A stretch of 64,000 bases of DNA from Candidatus Eisenbergiella stercoravium (GCA_019113175.1 DXHY01000031.1:22354-86353), one strand, 5' to 3'; shown: positions 27,273-35,294, counted from the stretch's first letter. Notes: generated by a model not told the origin, from the sequence alone. Translations and numbers: made by a program.

Positions 27273-28216
27273 GTCTGTCCGTCTCTTTCCGTTTGTAATT
27301 TCTTCTCCGCTTTCGGGAGCGTAAACAGGGAATCTTCGTCAATCCGGTCGATCTCATCCTGCATGGATACCTGGTAATTGTTCCAGACTCCTTCCAGGCT
27401 TTCCAGACTCTCCCGCACCGTCTGCGGCTGCTTCAGGCACAGGGCAACCACCAGGGCGTTGATCACGCTTAAGGGAGCGACCAGGGAATCCACGATGGAA
27501 ACCATGTCGCTCGCCGCGAAAAGATTGCAGGAAGAATACAGGCACATGGGAGAATGCACGCTGTCGGTGATGGTGATCACCTTCGCGTTCCTGTCATTGG
27601 CAAACTCAAGCGCTTTCAGGGTACGCATGGAATACCTCGGGAACCCGATTCCGATGACAGCATCTTCTCTGCCTATGCGGAGCATCTGTTCAAACACCTC
27701 GCTCGGGCTGACGGTTTTTAACAGCACAATCCCGCCCCGCACCATGTTCAGGTAAAAGCTTAAAAATTCCGCAAGGGGAGCACAGCTTCGGATACCGATC
27801 ACATAGACCGTCTTCGCCTCCAGCAGAATATCCACCGCCGCATCGAAGGCAGCCGCATCCAGGCTTTCTGTGGTCGCCCGGATGTTGTCCATGTCGCTTG
27901 CGAGCACGCTTTCAATCACCTCCGACTGGCTTCTCCCGGCATATTTCACGCCGACCCGTTCCACCGCGTTCAGGCGGCTGGTCACCCGCGCTGCCAGCTC
28001 CGCCTGCATCTCGGGATAACCGGAATAACCGATGCCTGAGGCAAAACGGACCACTGTGGACTCGCTGACATGAAGCTGACGTCCCAGCCTCGCCGCCGTC
28101 ATAAACGCCGCCTGGTCGTAATGCTCCAGAATAAAAGCAGCAATCGCCTTATGTCCCTTGCTCATATGAGGAAATTTTTCATTGATTCTTGCGATGATGT
28201 CCCTTTCTCTGTCCAT
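27269..28216 (-). CDS. MurR/RpiR-family transcriptional regulator
   Basis: A 315-residue regulator. The N-terminal ~75 residues form the RpiR helix-turn-helix (LGRQLHVSESTVVRFASGIGYSGYPEMQ). Residues ~120-260 form a SIS sugar-phosphate-binding domain. The usual ligands are phosphosugars. No sugar-phosphate enzyme adjoins it; instead it is coupled to the YhiN-type flavoprotein by an ATGA overlap. The ATG at 28216 follows GGAG at nine bases. Target sites are unknown. Confidence 0.9.
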   Translation of the reverse strand: MDRERDIIARINEKFPHMSKGHKAIAAFILEHYDQAAFMTAARLGRQLHVSESTVVRFASGIGYSGYPEMQAELAARVTSRLNAVERVGVKYAGRSQSEVIESVLASDMDNIRATTESLDAAAFDAAVDILLEAKTVYVIGIRSCAPLAEFLSFYLNMVRGGIVLLKTVSPSEVFEQMLRIGREDAVIGIGFPRYSMRTLKALEFANDRNAKVITITDSVHSPMCLYSSCNLFAASDMVSIVDSLVAPLSVINALVVALCLKQPQTVRESLESLEGVWNNYQVSMQDEIDRIDEDSLFTLPKAEKKLQTERDGQT

Positions 28217-28278
28217 GACCGATGCTCCGCTCTCATTTTCTGAAAATTTCGTTTTCAGATCGTCTGCAGCTCATGCCT

Positions 28279-29259
28279 TTATCCTTCCTTCAGCATCAAC
28301 GCGTTCCCATGGACGGATATCCTGTCGAAGCTTCGTAAGAAGCTGGATACCCGGTTGTAGCCATAGTCGCTGACGTTGAACTGAGGATGCTTTTTTTTCA
28401 GATGATCCAGGACGAGGGAGAGGTTGTCCACCTTTCCGCCGTTCTTCTTTAAAAACGCGATGATCTCCTTCTCCAGAGCCTCCGGCCCGGCCTGCTCCTT
28501 CAGCTCGATCCGGTAGGAGGTTCCCTCCTGAATGATGGTGAGCTTCGGACATTTATCCCGAAGAAGCGTTACCAGCTTGGTATAGCCGTAGTTTCTGGCA
28601 TCAAATTCAATGAACTTGTCGCCCAGTCTGCTGCCCACCTCGCCCAGATAGGTGGGTTTTCCCTTGTTTTCATTGTTCTGCACAAAGGTAATGATGGCTT
28701 CCTCGATCTCACTGATAGGCGTTACCGTGCTGTCCTGTTTTTCCTCCGGCGCGCTTGACTTATGCTTCCGTCCGCCGCCTGAGGCCTTGGGACTGTCTGT
28801 ACTCTTCTCCTCCATCTCTCCGGAAATCAGGTCCAGACGGATGAATTTATTACAGGCCTTGGTCAGAGCAAGAGGCGTCTTGGATTCTCCCATCCCGATC
28901 ACATACATCTGCGCTTCCCGCAGCCGCATCGCCAGCTTGGTAAAATCGCTGTCGCTGGTCACCAGGCAGAAGCCGTCCACCTTTCCGGAATAGAGAATGT
29001 CCATGGCGTCGATCACCATGGCCATGTCCGTCGCATTTTTCCCGATGGTATAATTGAACTGCTGGATGGGGTTGATGGAATTTTCCAGAAGCGTATCCTC
29101 CTTCCAGCCGTTTCCCTTCGCCCAGTTCCCGTAGATTCTCCGATAGGATGCGTAGCCGTAATCCGCAATTTCATTAAAAATGCTTGCCGCATATTTTTCG
29201 CTGATGTTGTCCGCGTCGATCAGCACCGCAAAATGTTTCTTTTCTTCTTCGTCGTTCAT
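28279..29259 (-). CDS. NYN-domain ribonuclease-like protein with two OST-HTH/LOTUS domains
   Basis: A 326-residue protein. The NYN (PIN-like) nuclease domain covers about residues 8-150, with the acidic residues in VLIDADN, ATDMAMVIDAMD and TSDSDF. A charged linker (KASGGGRKHKSS) joins it to two OST-HTH (LOTUS) RNA-binding domains (about residues 180-250 and 262-322). Bacterial NYN-LOTUS proteins are thought to act on RNA, but the substrate is not known. The ATG at 29259 follows GGAGG at five bases. It is followed at 62 bases by the RpiR regulator gene. Confidence 0.88.
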   Translation of the reverse strand: MNDEEEKKHFAVLIDADNISEKYAASIFNEIADYGYASYRRIYGNWAKGNGWKEDTLLENSINPIQQFNYTIGKNATDMAMVIDAMDILYSGKVDGFCLVTSDSDFTKLAMRLREAQMYVIGMGESKTPLALTKACNKFIRLDLISGEMEEKSTDSPKASGGGRKHKSSAPEEKQDSTVTPISEIEEAIITFVQNNENKGKPTYLGEVGSRLGDKFIEFDARNYGYTKLVTLLRDKCPKLTIIQEGTSYRIELKEQAGPEALEKEIIAFLKKNGGKVDNLSLVLDHLKKKHPQFNVSDYGYNRVSSFLRSFDRISVHGNALMLKEG

Positions 29260-29325
29260 GTCTCCCTCCACTTCCGGGTTTGGTGAAATTTCGTCCGTTC
29301 CGCTCTCTCTGGCAGCCCGCTTTCC

Positions 29326-29372
29326 GGAGCCGCCGCTCCTTTCAGTATAACACAGCTTCGGCGGAAAGTCAC
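29326..29372 (-). promoter_or_regulatory. Promoter and +1 hairpin of the NYN-LOTUS gene
   Basis: On the minus strand GTGACT (29367-29372), a 17-bp spacer and TATACT (29344-29349, extended by TG) form a promoter. A small GGAGC/GCTCC hairpin (29326-29339) falls right at the predicted start of the transcript. No T-run follows. Confidence 0.5.
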
Positions 29373-29425
29373 GACAGTTCGATGGCTGGAATACGCGCTG
29401 AAGATAAGATCCGCTCAGGATCTGT

Positions 29426-29480
29426 GCTTTGCATCCGCTAAAAAACTGCTAAGACAATGCTAGGATTCCGCTAAGCATTT
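29426..29480 (+). promoter_or_regulatory. Four to five 11-bp direct repeats (GCTAAR) upstream of the small membrane peptide gene
   Basis: GCTAAA, GCTAAG, GCTAGG and GCTAAG begin at 29437, 29448, 29459 and 29470, exactly 11 bp apart, with a degraded copy (GCTTTG) at 29426. Repeats at 11-bp steps are typical of sites bound in tandem by OmpR/PhoB-type response regulators. The block ends about 33 bp before the -10 box, a position suited to activation. Confidence 0.7.
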
Positions 29481-29510
29481 TTGCAGATATTTTCTTCCAA
29501 ATTTCCCTGT

Positions 29511-29518
29511 GCTAAAAT
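29511..29518 (+). promoter_or_regulatory. Extended -10 element of the small membrane peptide gene
   Basis: TGCTAAAAT gives an extended -10 (TAAAAT at 29513-29518) with no good -35 box, as expected of an activator-dependent promoter. The start would be near 29525, giving a leader of about 43 bases. Confidence 0.5.
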
Positions 29519-29567
29519 AGAAGACGTTGAAAAAGACAGCAATCCACAGATAAAGGGGGCAGCTACA

Positions 29568-29711
29568 GTGAATGTCGGAATACTTTTAATCGCGCTCATC
29601 GGCGGACTCGCCGGAATACTTTCTACTTTCTATCTTCTGATCGCCATCCCGGTTGTCATCATTCAGAAGATTTACAGGAAGGTTCGTTTCGGTACTCCGA
29701 TTATGAAATGA
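29568..29711 (+). CDS. 47-residue single-helix membrane peptide
   Basis: A small protein beginning at a GTG (29568) with AAAGGGGG 7-12 bases upstream. A glycine-rich hydrophobic segment (residues 3-32, IALIGGLAGILSTFYLLIAI) forms one or two tight membrane passes, followed by a basic cytoplasmic tail (QKIYRKVRFGTPIMK). Its own promoter, operator repeats and a strong terminator frame it, which supports a real gene despite its size. Function is unknown; a regulatory or stress-related membrane peptide is a guess. Confidence 0.65.
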   Translation: MNVGILLIALIGGLAGILSTFYLLIAIPVVIIQKIYRKVRFGTPIMK

Positions 29712-29740
29712 ATAGAGAAATCCAGATCAACGATTTGCTC

Positions 29741-29790
29741 TGCCGTCCGGCAAGGTCTCTTTACAGACCCCGCCGGACGGCATTTTCTTT
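29741..29790 (+). terminator. Rho-independent terminator of the membrane peptide gene
   Basis: An 11-bp perfect stem (TGCCGTCCGGC / GCCGGACGGCA) with a 20-base loop followed by TTTTCTTT on the plus strand, 30 bases after the stop. Confidence 0.85.
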
Positions 29791-29824
29791 ATACGATAGG
29801 AAATGAAATTTCCTATCGTATAAA
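29788..29824. repeat. 37-bp near-perfect palindrome (17-bp arms)
   Basis: TTTATACGATAGGAAAT and its exact complement are separated by three bases. It lies between two converging terminators. The arms are AT-rich and no T-run of note follows on either strand beyond the arm itself, so its purpose is open: a third terminator-like barrier, a protein-binding site, or a short repeat. Confidence 0.8.
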
Positions 29825-29877
29825 AAACGCCTTCGCACCATTCTTTCCAAGGCCTGACAGAATGGTACAAGGCGTTT
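29822..29877 (-). terminator. Rho-independent terminator of the S66 peptidase gene
   Basis: A long interrupted stem (AACGCCTT with AAGGCGTT outside, ACCATTCT with AGAATGGT inside) is followed on the minus strand by six T residues. The segment 29878-30067 between it and the peptidase stop shows no gene or other clear signal. Confidence 0.85.
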
Positions 29878-30067
29878 ACCCGGCGGCAATTTCCGTTTAT
29901 TTACTTTTTGTTTCCTGAAACAATTTGCGAATCGTTCATGGCCTATGATAGCCGATCCCGCCCGAAAAGTCAACAGGACTTCCGCATATTTCAGCCTCAT
30001 TTCAGCTGGGTGAAGTGAAAAGTTTATTTCCACTTCGGACAGGATGAAGTGGAACTTAGTCCTACAC

Positions 30068-31150
30068 TCATTTCAGCTGCATGTCGATTTCCAGCTTCCA
30101 GTCCGGCTGTTCCTTCGTTCTGCGAAGCGTCACATCCGCCATACTTCCGCAGATCAGCGGCATCTGGGGCGGCAGATGGCCCAGATCCACATCCATGATG
30201 ACCGGAACGCCGAATTCCTTCAGCGGCTCCCACACGGCGGCATACTGATCCAGCCCCATCATCTCCTGTCCGAAGCACAGAGGCCGTCCGATCAGGAAGC
30301 CCTTCACATGGGAAAACCAGCCCGCATGCTTCATCTGCCACATGGCACGGCGGATGGAAAACACGTTCAGGTCGCAGGACTCCAGAAACCAGATGATCCC
30401 ATCCTGCGCATACTTTTCCGAAAACTCCCGGACACGGTCGTACTTCGTCCCGGTCAGATTGACCAGACAGTCGGTACAGCCGCCCAGCAGACGGCCCTGA
30501 AAACGGATTTCTTCCCGAAGTTCTCCGCTGACAGATTCGTTCTCAGCCGCAGTATCGGCGCCAAAGGGCTTTATTATCACCGGCTCCGTGGTATTGTAGG
30601 GAACCAGCGGATTTTCCTCCGTCTTAAAGCCTTCCTTCTCCCAGCGGTCATAGCTGTGCGCGGTCAGGTTCTTTCCGCGAAGCAGATCCAGAGCGTCCTG
30701 AACGGAAATGTGCCAGGGCTCCATGCCGAAGGTTCCCGCACAGGGGCCGTAGATGGCCGCCGTATCGCAGAGGGTGGGAAGCAGGAAGGTCAGGTTGGTA
30801 TTGTCGGAATAGCCCATATACCATTTGGGAGATGTCTGAGCGATCCGGTTGAAATCCACGAAATCCAGAATCTCGCACATCAGCTCGCCGCCCCCGCAGG
30901 AAATCAGCACATCGCTGTCCGGATCTGTCACAGCCTCGTTGATTTCTCTTCCACAGTTCTCAGGCGTGCTGCTGATGCCGACTCCGTCGGATGCGTAGCA
31001 GTTCGGGCCGAGCTTCGTCTGATAGCCCAGAGCATGAAACTTCTTCAGCGCGTTGTCGAAGGTGCTGCGGTAGGGCTCCGTCGCCGCTCCGAAGGACGGG
31101 GCGACGAAACCGATGGCGCCGTTTTCTTTTAAAAATTCAGGGTATCTCAT
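30068..31150 (-). CDS. S66-family peptidase (LD-carboxypeptidase/MccF-like)
   Basis: A 360-residue cytoplasmic serine peptidase of the S66 family. The nucleophile is Ser115 in MGYSDNTNL, and the other triad members are the Glu in WFLESCD (about residue 275) and the His in DLGHLPPQMP (about residue 326). Family members trim L,D-peptide bonds in murein tripeptides or tetrapeptides, or inactivate microcin C-type nucleotides (MccF). The two roles cannot be told apart here. The ATG at 31150 is chosen because GGAGG lies eight bases upstream. Confidence 0.88.
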   Translation of the reverse strand: MRYPEFLKENGAIGFVAPSFGAATEPYRSTFDNALKKFHALGYQTKLGPNCYASDGVGISSTPENCGREINEAVTDPDSDVLISCGGGELMCEILDFVDFNRIAQTSPKWYMGYSDNTNLTFLLPTLCDTAAIYGPCAGTFGMEPWHISVQDALDLLRGKNLTAHSYDRWEKEGFKTEENPLVPYNTTEPVIIKPFGADTAAENESVSGELREEIRFQGRLLGGCTDCLVNLTGTKYDRVREFSEKYAQDGIIWFLESCDLNVFSIRRAMWQMKHAGWFSHVKGFLIGRPLCFGQEMMGLDQYAAVWEPLKEFGVPVIMDVDLGHLPPQMPLICGSMADVTLRRTKEQPDWKLEIDMQLK

Positions 31151-31261
31151 AATCCGTACCTCCATTCAACGCTTCTGCCGTAGACAGCGGACTCCCGCTC
31201 CCGGCGGCGTCCGCCATCTGCGCCTTTTCGCCGGACAAAGACAACCTCTTTCGCAAGGGAA

Positions 31262-33334
31262 TCAGCAGATCCTCGTTCCCTCCGGGATGATATCGTCCAC
31301 AAAGATCACCTGACAGCCGCAGGCGTTGTTGGTGGCGGCCAGCAGCATACCTTCGCTGGTCACGCCGGAAAATCTGGCCGGCTTCAGGTTTGCAAGCACG
31401 ATGATCTTCTTTCCCACCATTTCTTCGGGCGTGTAATAGCTCTTGATGCTGGAAACGATCACCCGCTCCTTCAGCCCGTCGAACAGGGTCAGCTTGTAGC
31501 AGCTGTGAGACTTGCGGATCTCCGCGCACTTGAGGATCTTACATACGCGCATGTCCATCCGCTGGAAATCCTCCATGGTGATCTCCTCACGCACCGGCTC
31601 CACCGGATCAGGATCGCCGTAGACCACCTGCTTTTTCTCAGGCTCCGCAGCCTTCTGCGCCTCCGCCTTCTTCTCTTCCTCGAACCGTTTTTCTTCCTCA
31701 GTCATGGGCGTGGAGAAATCCAGAAGGTGCACATAGCGCTCCGGATCAATGGCGTACAGGAACAGATACAGTCTGGGCCCCTTCTCCTTGTCGATCAGAA
31801 GCTTATATACATTCTTGAAAAACTGTCCCTGAATCTTCTTGAGCTCTTTTGCATCCTCCAGGTTTCCAATCACCTGCTTCGGGATCGCATACAGCTCCTG
31901 ATTCAGTCCATCCAGATCGTAGCCGCCTTTCGTCAAAAATTCATGCAGCAGGGCGATTTCCTTCTTCTCCTCTTCGTTTAAGGACTCATATACCTCCCAG
32001 TTGCGGGTGGCGCGCAGACGGTTCACGTTCTCCGGAGAGCACTGCTCCAGCCAGTATTTCGCCCGGTCCAGCCTGTCCTTAAACTGCTCGTAAGTGAAGG
32101 GCTGGCCGATCTTCTCGAACACGGTCTCCAGCATGGGAACATTGAAGTCCACCACGGACCCGAGCTGCACCAGGAGACTCATGGGAACGGTATCGATCTT
32201 GTGATAGACCGGCTTTCCGTCCACCTCTCCTTCCTCGCGCAGGCAGTTGGCCATGACCGCGTTCAGGAACTCATCGCCCTTTCCTGCCATATATTCATTA
32301 TACTGTTTGTCAAATTCAAAATACTGGCGCAGAATGCCATCGTCAAAGCAGAAGTCAAACGCCTTCGTGGGCTCGGACCTGGCATACAGCCACAGGATCA
32401 CCTCCGGCTGATAAAGCTTGAGCAGCGTATCCGGCGTCAGGTTCAGACCGGTGGAGCCGGACATCTTTCCTGTCGCTCCCTTAATGCCGATGAACTCATA
32501 GCCCTGGAATACGGGAGCTTCATAGCCGAAAATCTTCTGAGCGATCACCCGGCTGGTATCATAGCTTCCGCCCGGGCTTGCATGATCCTTTCCGCCCGGC
32601 TCAAAGTCCACGCCCTCATACATCCAGCGCATGGGCCAGTCGATCTTCCAGGCCAGCTTACAGTTAAAGTCCTTCGTAAAGTCAAAGGTTCCGTGATGGC
32701 CGCAGGCGCACTCATACTCCGCTACGGTGCAGTCCTCAGACAGAGAGGTGATCTTCGTGGTATCCCTGCCGCAGTGCGGGCAGTAGATGCTCACCGGATA
32801 GTATGCTTCCCTTTCTCCCTCCTGCGCGGTCTGGGTACGGAAGCTGTCCAGAATATCGAAAATCTCTCCTCTTTTTTTCAATGCATGAATCACATACTCC
32901 GCATATTTTCCGGAACGGTTCATGGTACCCTGATAACGGTAATCCATTTCTATTCCGAAGCGCTCCATGGCAGCCTCGAATTCCTTTTCAAAATGCTTCG
33001 CATAGCTCTCGCAGCCATCGTCAAAGGGATTCGGTACATCCACATAGGGGCAGCCGATGTATTCCTCCCAGGGCTTCTCCCCTTCCGGACGGGGAACCTT
33101 CGCCACATTTACGGGGATCTTTCTGAGTCTGTCGAACTCATCCCAGGAAAAAAGCAGTCTTGCCTTCTTTCCCTGTCTCCTCAAAGCCTTCACCACAAAC
33201 AGGCTGGTGGCAATATCCCTGAAATTACCGATATGAATGGAGCCGGAGGGACTGATTCCGGCCGCGCACACATACTCTTCCTTGTCCGGTCTGCGCCGGA
33301 TGATCTCCTGCGCGATTTTGTCTGACCAATGCAT
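31262..33334 (-). CDS. lysS: Class I lysyl-tRNA synthetase fused to a C-terminal tRNA-binding domain
   Basis: A 690-residue enzyme that charges tRNA-Lys. It is the class I form (LysK type), unrelated in fold to the usual bacterial class II enzyme: the HIGH motif is HIGN at residues 34-37 and the KMSKS motif is KMSGS near residue 285. Zinc-binding CPHCG and CACG pairs lie between (about 190-220). After residue ~560 a charged linker leads to a Trbp111/EMAP-like OB-fold (about 580-690) like the tail of many MetRS proteins, which binds tRNA. AAAGGT lies 11 bases before the ATG at 33334. No T-box is seen in its leader. The gene symbol follows common use for LysRS genes. Confidence 0.92.
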   Translation of the reverse strand: MHWSDKIAQEIIRRRPDKEEYVCAAGISPSGSIHIGNFRDIATSLFVVKALRRQGKKARLLFSWDEFDRLRKIPVNVAKVPRPEGEKPWEEYIGCPYVDVPNPFDDGCESYAKHFEKEFEAAMERFGIEMDYRYQGTMNRSGKYAEYVIHALKKRGEIFDILDSFRTQTAQEGEREAYYPVSIYCPHCGRDTTKITSLSEDCTVAEYECACGHHGTFDFTKDFNCKLAWKIDWPMRWMYEGVDFEPGGKDHASPGGSYDTSRVIAQKIFGYEAPVFQGYEFIGIKGATGKMSGSTGLNLTPDTLLKLYQPEVILWLYARSEPTKAFDFCFDDGILRQYFEFDKQYNEYMAGKGDEFLNAVMANCLREEGEVDGKPVYHKIDTVPMSLLVQLGSVVDFNVPMLETVFEKIGQPFTYEQFKDRLDRAKYWLEQCSPENVNRLRATRNWEVYESLNEEEKKEIALLHEFLTKGGYDLDGLNQELYAIPKQVIGNLEDAKELKKIQGQFFKNVYKLLIDKEKGPRLYLFLYAIDPERYVHLLDFSTPMTEEEKRFEEEKKAEAQKAAEPEKKQVVYGDPDPVEPVREEITMEDFQRMDMRVCKILKCAEIRKSHSCYKLTLFDGLKERVIVSSIKSYYTPEEMVGKKIIVLANLKPARFSGVTSEGMLLAATNNACGCQVIFVDDIIPEGTRIC

Positions 33335-33411
33335 CGTATCACGTACCTTTCTTTTTCATTTCAGCCGCAGCGCCGCGGAAGAGCGGGACGCAGCCATATT
33401 TTTCACAAAAA

Positions 33412-33446
33412 TATCCGCCGGATTCCGTAAAAATCCGGAATCCGGC
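33412..33446 (-). promoter_or_regulatory. 5'-terminal hairpin with T-run in the lysS leader
   Basis: An 11-bp perfect stem (GCCGGATTCCG / CGGAATCCGGC) starts at about +1 of the predicted lysS transcript and is followed by GGATATTTTTG. It could also end the sulfatase transcript. It is not a T-box: no specifier loop or conserved antiterminator is present. Confidence 0.65.
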
Positions 33447-33450
33447 TATA

Positions 33451-33479
33451 AATGTACCATTTAATCAGTAGCTTGTCAA
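33451..33479 (-). promoter_or_regulatory. Promoter of lysS
   Basis: TTGACA (33474-33479), 17 bp and TACATT (33451-33456) on the minus strand; the start would be near 33444. The -35 box lies only 14 bases past the sulfatase stop codon. Confidence 0.75.
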
Positions 33480-33492
33480 TTTTGAAGTTTAA

Positions 33493-34944
33493 TTATTTCA
33501 GAAGAATCCTGGGTTCGCAGCCGGTCACCAGGCGGCCGTCCTTCACATAGCCCTCTTCTCTTCCGGAAAGCTCCCGGATCAGAATGCCGCGCAGCTGTTC
33601 GATGCGGGCCGAATCCGCCTCTTCCCCGATCCTGTCATGCAGCTCGTTCGGGTCCTCGTCCACGCGGAAATACTGCTCTTTTCCCGTCTGGGAATACCAG
33701 ATATATTTGTCGGTTTCCGTCACAATCCAATGGCTGGATGCTTCGCCCAGAGAGTGCTCCCCGTGCAGATATTCCCGCAGTCTGCCCGGCTTTTCCTCCG
33801 CCTCTCCCTGTGCGCGTTTCAGGACGCTGATTCCCTCCACGCTGTCCGGAACAGGCGCTCCCGCCGCTTCCAGAAGGGTGGGCATCACATCCCGAAGCTC
33901 CACCAGATCCGTGCGCACGCTGCCGGGCTCATCCGGATGGAAGGCTCCTCCGGAAACGATGAAGGGGATGCGGCTGGAGCCCTGGTAGGCCCTGCTCTTG
34001 CGGAACAGGTGATGATCCCCGAGAAGCTCGCCGTGATCGGATACGAACAGAATCAGAGTATCGTCATAGAGTTTGTTCTCGATGAGCGCCTGCAGAAGGC
34101 GGCCGATCTGATGATCCAGATGGGTTACACAGGCATAGTAGCCCACCTGCATCTGCCGGATCAGCTCCGGATCGACAGGACCCGTATCAGAATCGAAAAT
34201 CCGTCCCTTCTTTTTTAACTGGGAATCGTCGCACCAGTCTCCCACCGCAGGCGGGGTCAGCTCTTTATTCGCATACATGTCAAAATAGCACTGTGGCGCA
34301 TCAAAGGGCGGATGTGGGCGCAGATAGGAAGCCATCAGGAAAAATGGCAGGTCAGGGTCTCTCCTGCGCAGGAAATCCAGGCAGCGGTCCGTCACCCAGT
34401 TGGTGGGATGATATTTTTCCTCATAAATCCATGGCCTTGCCACCCAGGAATTGCATTCCATTCCGGTGTCCGTCACATCGCAGCCGATCCCCTTTTCCTT
34501 CTGAAGCCAGTAAAAATAGTCGTCCACCACCTTCTGATTCTCATGATAAGCGATCGAAGGGTCACGGTAATAGTGCAGGTAACCGTCATGCAGCTCCACA
34601 TTGTTAAAGCCCAGATAGTTTCTGAGCGGGTCCACATGCATTTTCCCCACGCACTGGGTGTAATATCCCGCTTTCGTCAGTTCTCCCGCCAGAGTATGCG
34701 GATAATCCCAGCGCACGCCGTCCGCATAGCCTACCCGTTTATGGGATTCCTGGCTCATGCCGGTGTGCAGTGCCGCTCTGGCAGGAATACAGGACGGACA
34801 GGCGGAGTAGGCGTTCTCAAACCGCACTCCCTTCGCCGCCAGCGTATCCAGATATGGAGTTTTCACATCCGGATGTCCGGCGCAGCCCATACAGTCACCT
34901 CTCAGCTGATCCGTCATCAATAGAAGAATATTCTTTTTCTTCAT
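33493..34944 (-). CDS. Cys-type sulfatase
   Basis: A 483-residue alkaline-phosphatase-superfamily sulfatase that removes sulfate esters, in gut bacteria usually from host glycans. The active-site motif CIPAR (Cys52) fits the C-x-P-x-R pattern, so Cys52 must be converted to formylglycine by an anaerobic sulfatase-maturing radical SAM enzyme, which is not in the window. Metal ligands are in LLMTDQLRGD near the N terminus and VSDHGELLGDH (about residues 303-313). No signal peptide is seen, so it acts in the cytoplasm on imported sugars. The ATG at 34944 follows AAAGGAGG. Confidence 0.9.
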   Translation of the reverse strand: MKKKNILLLMTDQLRGDCMGCAGHPDVKTPYLDTLAAKGVRFENAYSACPSCIPARAALHTGMSQESHKRVGYADGVRWDYPHTLAGELTKAGYYTQCVGKMHVDPLRNYLGFNNVELHDGYLHYYRDPSIAYHENQKVVDDYFYWLQKEKGIGCDVTDTGMECNSWVARPWIYEEKYHPTNWVTDRCLDFLRRRDPDLPFFLMASYLRPHPPFDAPQCYFDMYANKELTPPAVGDWCDDSQLKKKGRIFDSDTGPVDPELIRQMQVGYYACVTHLDHQIGRLLQALIENKLYDDTLILFVSDHGELLGDHHLFRKSRAYQGSSRIPFIVSGGAFHPDEPGSVRTDLVELRDVMPTLLEAAGAPVPDSVEGISVLKRAQGEAEEKPGRLREYLHGEHSLGEASSHWIVTETDKYIWYSQTGKEQYFRVDEDPNELHDRIGEEADSARIEQLRGILIRELSGREEGYVKDGRLVTGCEPRILLK

Positions 34945-34987
34945 ACCTCTTCCTCCTTTGCCACCGACAGGCAGCTTTTTTATTCAG

Positions 34988-35006
34988 AAAAACGGCCTCG
35001 GCCGTT
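34988..35006 (-). promoter_or_regulatory. Terminator-like hairpin in the sulfatase leader
   Basis: AACGGC CGAG GCCGTT followed by TTTCTG on the minus strand, about 35 bases after the predicted start and 45 before the ATG. It looks like a short intrinsic terminator placed inside the leader. Confidence 0.55.
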
Positions 35007-35047
35007 CTTTGGCCCGAACCACGTTCGTGCCCCGTTCCTTTTTCTTT

Positions 35048-35076
35048 ACTTTACCCTAATTCTCTGCTTCTGCCAA
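35048..35076 (-). promoter_or_regulatory. Promoter of the sulfatase gene
   Basis: TTGGCA (35071-35076), 17 bp and TAAAGT (35048-35053) on the minus strand. The start would be near 35041. Confidence 0.65.
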
Positions 35077-35150
35077 CCCCCGGGCGGCATTTTAAATGAA
35101 TATTTACCGGATTTCCAGCGTCATGGTCAGTATAACCGCCCTGACTGCGG

Positions 35151-35223
35151 AAGAAAAATGCTCCGGACGGCTGCTTCACAATTCATGGCAGGAACCATGA
35201 ACGGACAGTCACTCGGAGCATTT
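35151..35223 (-). terminator. Large branched terminator of the amtB-PII gene
   Basis: A 10-bp outer stem (AAATGCTCCG / CGGAGCATTT) encloses about 48 bases that include a 7-bp inner hairpin (TTCATGG / CCATGAA). On the minus strand TTTTTCTT follows. The long loop is unusual for a simple terminator. Confidence 0.75.
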
Positions 35224-35294
35224 ATTTCCTGTATCCTTCTGTATTTTATCCGTTTTGATGCAGACCGGATTTATTTCCGCGCTTTTCCGGCAGC

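Noticed and set aside
29761..30033. A 90-codon minus-strand frame downstream of the S66 peptidase
   Set aside because: It runs through the peptidase terminator and a perfect palindrome and has no ribosome binding site.
30044..33325. Plus-strand frames opposite the S66 peptidase and lysyl-tRNA synthetase
   Set aside because: They are complements of strongly conserved genes and lack start signals.
33335..33492. T-box riboswitch before lysS
   Set aside because: The leader has one hairpin at +1 and no specifier loop, T-box sequence or antiterminator.
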